DNA of 45,570 nucleotides from NCBI GenBank assembly GCA_029212905.1, contig JARGPB010000022.1:1-45570 (forward strand), read 5' to 3'. Position numbers and translations under genes: made by a program. Source of the stretch: Thalassovita sp. GTDB lineage: Bacteria; Pseudomonadota; Alphaproteobacteria; Rhodobacterales; Rhodobacteraceae. A model generated the notes under the pieces. It had not been told where the DNA came from. It was given only the letters and a program-made list of their open reading frames with translations, and made no database searches. Shown piece by piece: positions 39,866 through 45,570 of this stretch. Positions within the stretch are counted from its first letter, which is position 1. Each line of letters begins with the position of its first letter.

Positions 39866-41095
39866 TTAGCCGCGATATTTCGACATCAGCATCGAACCGT
39901 TGGTGCCGCCAAAGCCGAAGCTGTTGGTCATCACTGTGTCCAGCCCGGCGTTTTCCACCAGAGAGGTCGCGATCTCGCCCGCGTTAATGGCAGGGTCCAG
40001 CGTTTCCACGTTGATCGAGGGCGCGATAAAGTCGTTGTCCAGCATCAGCAGGCAATAAACCGCCTCTTGGGCGCCGGTGGCGCCTTGGCTGTGGCCGGTC
40101 ATGGACTTGGTCGAGCTGATCAGCGGGGTCTGACCTTCGCCGAACACACGGCGGACGGCTTCGACTTCGCCGACATCGCCCACCGGGGTCGAGGTCCCGT
40201 GCGCGTTGATGTAGCCGACCTTGCGGTCCTCAGCCAGCGATTGCAGCGCCAGACGCATCGCGCGCTCGCCGCCCTCGCCCGAGGGGGCAACCATATCGTG
40301 CCCGTCGGACGTGGCCGCATAGCCCGTGACCTCGGCGTAGATTTTCGCGCCGCGCGCTAGGGCGTGCTCCAGATCCTCGAGCACGACAATGCCGCCGCCG
40401 CCGCCGATGACAAACCCGTCGCGATTGGCGTCAAACGCGCGCGAGGCCTTTTCTGGGGTATCGTTGTATTTCGAGGACATCGCGCCCATCGCGTCAAACA
40501 GGCACGACAAGGTCCAGTCCAGTTCCTCGCCGCCGCCGGCGAACATGACGTCCTGTTTGCCCATCATGATCTGCTCGGCTGCGTTGCCGATGCAATGCAG
40601 GCTGGTCGAGCAGGCCGAGGTGATCGAATAGTTGATGCCCTTGATTTTGAACGCTGTCGCCAGGTTGGCCGAAATCGTCGAGGACATGCATTTAGGCACA
40701 GCGAACGGCCCGATGCGTTTCGTCGCGCCGGTTTTCAGCACGGTCTGATGCGCCGCCAGAATGGCACTGGTGGACGGCCCACCGGACCCCGCCACCAACC
40801 CGGTGCGCGTGTTCACGATGTCGGATTCTTCCAGGCCGGAATCGGCAATCGCCTGCTCCATCGCGATATAGGCATAGGCCGCGCCCGGCCCCATGAACCG
40901 CAGGGTGCGCTTGTCGACGTGGTCCTTGATGTCCAGCTTGATGTCGCCTGCGATCTGGCTGCGGAACCCGTGTTCCTTCATCGCCTCGTTGGCGGTGATG
41001 CCGGATTTCCCGGTCTTCAGCGAGGCCAGAACCTCTTCGGCATTGTTCCCGATGGACGACACGACGCCCAGCCCGGTGACCACTACTCGGCGCAT
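39866..41095 (-). CDS. fabB: 3-oxoacyl-[acyl-carrier-protein] synthase I
   Basis: Beta-ketoacyl-ACP synthase I, needed for unsaturated fatty acids. 409 residues, SD GGGAG. Catalytic Cys162 (TSACSTSLHC), His299 (INAHGTSTPVGD), Lys330 and His335 (STKSMTGHSQGATG). TSFGFGG-like end: TNSFGFGGTNGS. In relatives fabA normally precedes fabB; here the upstream 478 bp hold no fabA, and the next gene is an AraC-type regulator on the other strand. Confidence 0.96.
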   Translation of the reverse strand: MRRVVVTGLGVVSSIGNNAEEVLASLKTGKSGITANEAMKEHGFRSQIAGDIKLDIKDHVDKRTLRFMGPGAAYAYIAMEQAIADSGLEESDIVNTRTGLVAGSGGPSTSAILAAHQTVLKTGATKRIGPFAVPKCMSSTISANLATAFKIKGINYSITSACSTSLHCIGNAAEQIMMGKQDVMFAGGGEELDWTLSCLFDAMGAMSSKYNDTPEKASRAFDANRDGFVIGGGGGIVVLEDLEHALARGAKIYAEVTGYAATSDGHDMVAPSGEGGERAMRLALQSLAEDRKVGYINAHGTSTPVGDVGEVEAVRRVFGEGQTPLISSTKSMTGHSQGATGAQEAVYCLLMLDNDFIAPSINVETLDPAINAGEIATSLVENAGLDTVMTNSFGFGGTNGSMLMSKYRG

Positions 41096-41572
41096 ACGAG
41101 CACTCCCTTGTTTGCTACTGTCTTACTAGGGGTTGAGGCGGGGACGTGCAAGGTGGGTTGAGGTGGTCAGGAGGGCAACATTCCCCTGCAAAATGAAATG
41201 GCGCAGATGCTGCACTGGACGGCGCGGCCCGTTGAACGCCGGTTTGCATTTTGCCTGCCTGGCAGAAAATGCCTCCCGGATCGGATCAGGAGCGCAATAA
41301 AGGGGCAAGTGGTGGTATCAGCCGCGCGGTGTGATCGGTTCTTTTTGCCGCGCCCCCAAAATCACCAGAACGGTCAGGGCACACACACAAAGGTCAGTAA
41401 CAGCACGTCGAATTGCCCCCGACGGGTGAAAACACGATGCTAAGGACCATGATCGCAGCACGCCATGGCCGCCATATCAGCGGGACCGCTTGTCATTTCC
41501 AAATCAATCGTCTTATCTGTTATTGGATGGTCCTACACTCACTGTTTATCCTAAGCGTTTCGGTTCGATTTC
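41096..41572. other. Gene-poor region fabB-AraC (divergent)
   Basis: 477 bp with no gene I can support; several short frames lack SD and family features. A hairpin at 41246-41272 is visible. A copy of GCAAAATG lies at 41188-41195 and its inverse CATTTTGC at 41247-41254. Promoters for fabB and the AraC-type gene should be here. No fabA remnant was recognised. Confidence 0.5.
41246..41272. other. Inverted repeat GCATTTT…AAAATGC
   Basis: Seven-bp perfect arms (41246-41252 and 41266-41272) with an inner GCC/GGC pairing, about 150 bp upstream of fabB. It could be an operator or an attenuator-like hairpin, but the T run is not placed for termination. Confidence 0.35.
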
Positions 41573-42598
41573 ATGAGCATACCAACAATGGCGGCGGGGT
41601 TTGCAGCGGCATTTGCAGAGTTTGCCGCAAACCGTGGGGCTGATCGCGGGGCTTTGCTGTTGGCCAGCAACCTGACAGAAGCCGACCTAAGCGACCAGGA
41701 CAACCGCATCCCCATTCCAGCCTATCACGCCATGATCGCGGCCGGGATCATGCAAACGGGTGATACGGCGCTTTTGCTGCGGCATACGTTCGAATCCGAT
41801 CTAGAGACGATCTCGGTTGTGGGGCAAATCGTTCATACGTCCAAATCGCTGGCGCATTCCATCGACCAGCTGAACCGCTATGTGCGGCTGATGGCGGATG
41901 CCTCGTTGCCCAAGGGCACCGACCGCTATGAGCTGCTGCACACGTCCGACGGGCTATGGATTGTTGATCATCTGATCCTGCCCGATGCCGATTACCTGGG
42001 CACCGAGGCGTCCTTTGCGCGTTTCATCAGCGAATTTCGCAGCTCTTTCCCTGATGTTCCCTTTGCGCTGGATCTTGAGGTGACTTTTCCGCCGCCGCCC
42101 CACGTCGCTGATTACCCTGATCTGTTCCGTATTCCCGTGCAATTTGGCGGGGCGCGCAATGCTCTGCGGCTTGATCCGGTTTGGGTGTCGGATGGCTCTG
42201 ATTTCGCGCCAGGGCATGCCTATGCGTTTGGGGTTTTCACCCGTCATGCAGATGCATTGCTGAAAGCCCTGGAAAGCGACACGACCACGCGCGGCATGGT
42301 CGAGGCGCAGATATTACCGCGCCTGCACGAGGGCAGCATTTCAATGGACCGCGTGGCAAAGGATGTCGGTATGAGCCGCCAAACCTTGTATCGGCGGCTT
42401 AGGGACGAGGGCCTGACCTTTGGCGACGTCCATGATGACCTGAGAAAGCGCATGGCCCTGGATTACCTGAGCGCCCAGAAGGTCAGCGTGAATGAAACCG
42501 CCTATCTGTTGGGGTTTTCAGAAGCCTCGTCTTTTGTGCGGGCGTTCAAACGGTGGACCGGCCACAGCCCAACGGCCTATCTGAGCCAGGTCAGTTAG
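41573..42598 (+). CDS. AraC-family transcriptional regulator (OruR/ArgR-like)
   Basis: 341 residues from ATG 41573; no SD is visible, and ATG 41588 is possible. N-terminal Arabinose_bd-type sensor domain (about 15-205), as in OruR/VirS-like regulators that read small metabolites. C-terminal AraC DNA-binding domain (about 240-340) with two helix-turn-helices: SMDRVAKDVGMSRQTLYRRLRDEG and VSVNETAYLLGFSEASSFVRAFKRWTG. The ligand is unknown. Upstream of, and in the same direction as, the lipoprotein and the three-gene set to 45280, which may be its targets. Confidence 0.92.
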   Translation: MSIPTMAAGFAAAFAEFAANRGADRGALLLASNLTEADLSDQDNRIPIPAYHAMIAAGIMQTGDTALLLRHTFESDLETISVVGQIVHTSKSLAHSIDQLNRYVRLMADASLPKGTDRYELLHTSDGLWIVDHLILPDADYLGTEASFARFISEFRSSFPDVPFALDLEVTFPPPPHVADYPDLFRIPVQFGGARNALRLDPVWVSDGSDFAPGHAYAFGVFTRHADALLKALESDTTTRGMVEAQILPRLHEGSISMDRVAKDVGMSRQTLYRRLRDEGLTFGDVHDDLRKRMALDYLSAQKVSVNETAYLLGFSEASSFVRAFKRWTGHSPTAYLSQVS

Positions 42599-42705
42599 GC
42601 CCCATTCTGTTACGAAGTGTCAACACAGTGATACCAGCGGTCATGCCCTGAGAATGGCGTTGCGCCTATCTCCTTTCTTATCAAATGGACGAGAAAGGTC
42701 AGAAC

Positions 42706-43062
42706 ATGAAAACGATCACACTTATTACTTTTGCAGGCGTCGGCCTTTTGGCAGCATGTGCTGACAGCGGCGCGAACTATACGCCGATCCTGGATGGCGC
42801 CCCTTCGGCGGGATTCCAGAACGACCTGGCCGCATGTCAAACCTTGGCGCGCAACCAGTTCAACCGCGAGGCCCTGGGGGCGGCGGCCATGGGGGCTGGT
42901 GCCGGGGCGTTGCTGGGTGAGGTTGATAGCAGTGATGCCCTTGGCGGTGCGATTGCTGGTGCTCTGGCCGGGGGTGTCGCAGGGGCGGTTGACGTCAATG
43001 AACGCCGCGAGGCGATCGTCATCGAATGTTTGCGGGGCCGTGGACACGCGGTCGTTGGATAA
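42706..43062 (+). CDS. Glycine-zipper lipoprotein
   Basis: 118 residues from ATG 42706 (SD AAAGG). Lipobox LLAAC, acyl-Cys18. Central Gly/Ala-rich segment (about 62-99, GAAAMGAGAGALLGE, then GGAIAGALAGGVAGAV) is a glycine zipper that can insert in or span a membrane. It ends with VNERREAIVIECLRGRGHAVVG, where a cysteine precedes the basic tail. Similar small lipoproteins occur widely; function not established. Confidence 0.82.
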   Translation: MKTITLITFAGVGLLAACADSGANYTPILDGAPSAGFQNDLAACQTLARNQFNREALGAAAMGAGAGALLGEVDSSDALGGAIAGALAGGVAGAVDVNERREAIVIECLRGRGHAVVG

Positions 43063-43314
43063 TCGCATAAAAGGCATCAGATCATGAATGATTTCACACA
43101 TTATCGCTTGCACCGCTTTGACGCGCTTCATCAGCTTTTGACGGGGTGCAACCCCCGATCGGGCCGCCGGGGGGCAGGATTACATGACCTTGGCGGCCGC
43201 CCCACCAACAAGAGAAAACCGCCCCCCGATGTATCAGGTGAGCACGGTTTTCCCATGTCTATGTTCGGACGGTTTCACAATTGACCGGGCCCAGATCACC
43301 AAAGGAACCCTAAG
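43063..43314. other. Intergenic region after the glycine-zipper lipoprotein
   Basis: 252 bp. An open frame at 43084-43284 (66 residues, His/Pro/Arg-rich) has no SD and no recognisable family and is not called. The end holds the SD of the next gene. Confidence 0.45.
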
Positions 43315-43689
43315 ATGACCGCTATCATCGCCGCCAAAATCTATGCTGCCTGCGCCGCGTTGCCGATCACGATGCAGATCGCGCTGGCCTTTGGGGCGCC
43401 CTTGGGTCGCTTTGCCAACGGAGGGCTGCACCCCGGTGTTCTGCCCCCCGTGTGGCGCGGCCTGGCCGTGATGCAGGGGGCGCTGCTGATCGCGATGACA
43501 GCCAGCGTCCTGGCGAAGGCCACGGTCATTTCAGTTCAGGTCCCGTCCGGGGCCTTTGGAATTGCACTTGGGTTGACCGTGCTGACACTGATTGCCAACG
43601 CACTCAGCCCATCCCGCCCTGAACGTCTGCTGTGGGGTCCGGTGACGGCCGTTATGGTCATTGCTGTCCTGCGCGTGGCGTTCGAATGA
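43315..43689 (+). CDS. Small four-helix membrane protein
   Basis: 124 residues from ATG 43315 (SD AAAGGAA). Four hydrophobic segments (about 4-26, 47-68, 72-95 and 107-122). No family recognised. Stop overlaps an in-frame ATG of the next gene; with that gene and 44579-45280 it forms a tightly spaced set. Confidence 0.78.
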   Translation: MTAIIAAKIYAACAALPITMQIALAFGAPLGRFANGGLHPGVLPPVWRGLAVMQGALLIAMTASVLAKATVISVQVPSGAFGIALGLTVLTLIANALSPSRPERLLWGPVTAVMVIAVLRVAFE

Positions 43690-43706
43690 AAACAAAGGAA
43701 CACGCC

Positions 43707-44582
43707 ATGAAAACCGTCTTTGTTGCAGGCGCGACAGGATATCTGGGCCACTACCTGTGCGAAGAATACCAAAGGCGCGGGTGGTATGTGACCGCCCTTG
43801 TCAGGAATGTCTCGCGCGCGAAGTCCCTGTGTGCGGATCAATTGATCGAGGCCTTGGCCACCGACCCCGACACCCTGGCAGGGATCATGTCTGGGGCTGA
43901 TCTGGTCATTTCGGCGCTTGGCATCACACGACAAGCGGACGGGATCGGTTATTGGGACGTGGATTATCAAGCCAACCTGAATCTGCTGAAAGAGGCCGAA
44001 AAGGCGCAGGTTTCCCGGTTCGCTTATGTTCATGTCCTGAATGCGGACCAAATGCCCGATGTCCCCCTGATCGAGGCCAAATCGGCCTTTGTTGACGCGC
44101 TTTTGGACAGCCCGATCCCGGCAACAGTCATTGCGCCTTCGGGGTATTTTTCCGACATGGACGATTTTTTGACAATGGCACGATCCGGGCGGGTTTGGCT
44201 GTTTGGGGATGGCTCAAATCAGATCAATCCGATCCATGGGGCCGACCTGGCCGTGGCGGCGGCTGATGCGATCGAACAAGAGAGGGAATGGATCGACGTC
44301 GGCGGGCCAGAGACCTTTCGCTTGCGCGAGCTGGCAGAGCTGGCCTTTGACTGTCACCAGACACGCAGCCGTATAACATATTTGCCGGATGCCCTGCGCC
44401 GGGCCGCACTGTGTCTGCTGCCGTGGGTGACGCCTCGGAAAATTCACGGGCCTGCGCAGTTCTTCTTGTCGGCGATTGCGCTGGACATGGTCGGCGCCCC
44501 CCACGGCACCCATCACCTCAGAGATCATTTCAAAAGCCGCGCTGCGATGCCCCCACGACCAGAAACCGGGAGAAAGCCATGA
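43707..44582 (+). CDS. NAD(P)-binding atypical short-chain dehydrogenase (NmrA/SDR-like)
   Basis: 291 residues from ATG 43707 (SD AAAGGA, 8 nt away), better supported than the ATG at 43686. Rossmann start GATGYLG (8-14) and YQRRGWYVTALVRN; then DLVISALGIT and the second half PATVIAPSGYF with SDM. The catalytic YxxxK of classical SDRs is not evident, so it belongs to the atypical NmrA-like/epimerase-like group that may sense or bind NAD(P). WIDVGGPETFRLRELAELAF is typical of the group. C-terminal hydrophobic segment (about 238-262) might contact the membrane. ATGA overlap with the next gene. Confidence 0.87.
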   Translation: MKTVFVAGATGYLGHYLCEEYQRRGWYVTALVRNVSRAKSLCADQLIEALATDPDTLAGIMSGADLVISALGITRQADGIGYWDVDYQANLNLLKEAEKAQVSRFAYVHVLNADQMPDVPLIEAKSAFVDALLDSPIPATVIAPSGYFSDMDDFLTMARSGRVWLFGDGSNQINPIHGADLAVAAADAIEQEREWIDVGGPETFRLRELAELAFDCHQTRSRITYLPDALRRAALCLLPWVTPRKIHGPAQFFLSAIALDMVGAPHGTHHLRDHFKSRAAMPPRPETGRKP

Positions 44583-45280
44583 CTTTGCGATCCATTGGGG
44601 GCCTTGCCGCGTTCATCTGTGCGGGGACCTATGTCTTTGGTTTCATTTTCCTTGCGACGCAGCTGATCCAGTTGGGCTATGGGACCAATGCCATTGATGC
44701 TGTGGCCGTGGTAGAGTTTATCCGCACCAATCAGGGCCTCATGATCACCTGGAACACGGGAATCTACATTGTGAATGGGTTGGCTTTGGTGGTTCTGGTC
44801 GCCTCTGTGAACGCCCGGCTAAGGGCAGAGCGATCAGACTGGGCCTCAGTGGCATTGGGGTTTGGGTGGGTGTGGTCAACCTTGGTTCTGGGCGCGGGGA
44901 TGGTCGCAAATACCGCCGTCGAGCGGGCCGCCATATTGGCCGCGACCGACCCACAGCAGGCCGCATTGATTTGGGACATGCTGCACGCGGTTGAACTGGG
45001 CCTGGGCGGCGGCAATGAAATCGTCGGGAGTGTTTGGATCGCCTGCGTCAGCTTGGCCGCATGGCGCGGGGCATCGTTGGGCAAGATCACCAATGGATTG
45101 GGTATTGTGACCGGAATCGGGGGGTGCTGCACCCTTGTGCCCGCATGGGGCGACGCGGCGGGTGCGGTCTTTGGCCTGGGGGCGATTGCATGGTTTCTAT
45201 CTGTTGGGATCAACCTGCTGTGGCGCAGCCCATCTGACGGAACACACGACCGCGTTACAGGAACGAGAAACGCATTTTGA
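44579..45280 (+). CDS. Six-helix membrane protein (DUF4386-like)
   Basis: 233 residues from ATG 44579, the A of an ATGA overlap with the previous stop; SD GGGAG. About six hydrophobic segments (for example SIGGLAAFICAGTYVFGFIF, GIYIVNGLALVVLVASV, ASVALGFGWVWSTLVLGAG and VFGLGAIAWFLSVGINLLW). The arrangement recalls DUF4386-type proteins, without certainty. Translationally coupled to the SDR-like gene, so the two likely work together in or at the inner membrane. Confidence 0.75.
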   Translation: MTLRSIGGLAAFICAGTYVFGFIFLATQLIQLGYGTNAIDAVAVVEFIRTNQGLMITWNTGIYIVNGLALVVLVASVNARLRAERSDWASVALGFGWVWSTLVLGAGMVANTAVERAAILAATDPQQAALIWDMLHAVELGLGGGNEIVGSVWIACVSLAAWRGASLGKITNGLGIVTGIGGCCTLVPAWGDAAGAVFGLGAIAWFLSVGINLLWRSPSDGTHDRVTGTRNAF

Positions 45281-45570
45281 GGCTTTCAAGAACGCCAAAG
45301 TGGAAAGTCATCCGAACCGGGGACGTCTGCGCGGCTGAAGCAGGATGTCGTACTGCGTGTTTCATTGCGGGTTAAAGGGCTTAGCCACTGTTGAAGCCGC
45401 TCGTTATATACCGAAAAAAGGGGCCCCGCAGGCCAGCCCTTTGCAGTAAATGATGCATAACCCCGGTGAGTTCGTTCTTGCCGGGATTTTTGTTTTTGCT
45501 TCCCGAGGATTGGTCCCATTGAATAGGCCCTAGCTATCCTAGACACCTTCTTGGTTCACGTTGCGCTGTC
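45281..45570. other. Right end of the window: terminator region and unassigned DNA
   Basis: 290 bp. A minus-strand frame at 45286-45546 (86 residues) has no recognisable family, and the stretch looks more like non-coding or mobile-element edge DNA. It contains the terminator at 45462-45497. Confidence 0.4.
45462..45497 (+). terminator. Rho-independent terminator at the right edge
   Basis: CCCGGTGAG (45462-45470) pairs with CTTGCCGGG (45477-45485), with two wobbles and a 6-nt loop, followed by ATTTTTGTTTTTG. It is 180 bp after the last gene, so it may end that long 3' region or an uncalled transcript. Confidence 0.75.

Noticed and set aside
43084..43284. 66-residue open frame between the lipoprotein and the small membrane protein
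   Set aside because: No SD, odd composition (His/Pro/Arg-rich), no family seen; most likely non-coding.
45286..45546. 86-residue minus-strand open frame at the window edge
   Set aside because: No recognised family and no SD, and it overlaps a plus-strand terminator; could be a fragment but cannot be supported.
1..45570. tRNA, rRNA, CRISPR arrays, prophage or toxin-antitoxin modules
   Set aside because: Looked for by eye on both strands; no cloverleaf, repeat-spacer array, phage structural gene or toxin pair was recognised.

Overview
The window looks like chromosome from an alphaproteobacterium of the Rhodobacteraceae (Roseobacter group). This rests on gene order, protein signatures and RNA signatures: the aroA-cmk-rpsA-ihfB-lapA-trpF-trpB block, the miaB-phoH-ybeY-corC-lnt-metK-trmB block, a SAM/SAH-type riboswitch before metK, AcnB as the aconitase, and convergent gene ends carrying GC-rich repeats. 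No rRNA, tRNA or CRISPR array was found.

Layout. (1) 1-3200 is accessory DNA: an apparently complete IS1111-subgroup IS110-family element with perfect 15-bp subterminal inverted repeats and a hairpin-rich 3' non-coding segment, an atypical histidine-phosphatase gene, and a decayed second IS110-family transposase. (2) 3263-9992: acnB, an NnrU-family membrane protein, and a yjbH-yjbF pair for exopolysaccharide or envelope work. (3) 10064-18509: ychF, trpA, a ZIP metal transporter, an L-lactate dehydrogenase-like gene with a palindrome at its start, the L25/Pth pair, a serine hydrolase with a DUF2237 protein, a membrane-tethered LuxR regulator and a small secreted protein. (4) 18755-28697, all minus: trpB, trpF, lapA, ihfB, rpsA, a DUF6525-like protein, an aldo/keto reductase, cmk, a GFA-family protein, a membrane protein, aroA and trmB. 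Several of these genes overlap by 1-4 bases. (5) 28845-37689, all minus: a DUF1353 lipoprotein, metK with its riboswitch, lnt, corC, ybeY, phoH, two secreted proteins sharing a 33-residue Cys/Trp/His module, and miaB. (6) 37805-45280: a conserved gene of unknown function, fabI and fabB (no fabA), then an AraC-type regulator followed by a lipoprotein and a coupled three-gene set (small membrane protein, NAD-binding protein, larger membrane protein).

Working together: the tryptophan genes are split (trpF-trpB at 18.7-20.8 kb, trpA alone at 11.3 kb). Translation and RNA functions (S1, L25, Pth, YbeY, MiaB, TrmB, PhoH) are interleaved with envelope functions (Lnt, CorC, OmpA-like, FabB/FabI).

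The most unexplained signals are two families of intergenic repeats (one starts 5-8 nt after the stop codon of three different genes), the shared module in the two secreted proteins, the histidine phosphatase lacking canonical active-site residues, and the structured 3' region of the IS1111 element. No clearly new multi-gene system was identified. Starts were chosen by reading Shine-Dalgarno (SD) sequences by eye, and family names come from recognised motifs without a database search.
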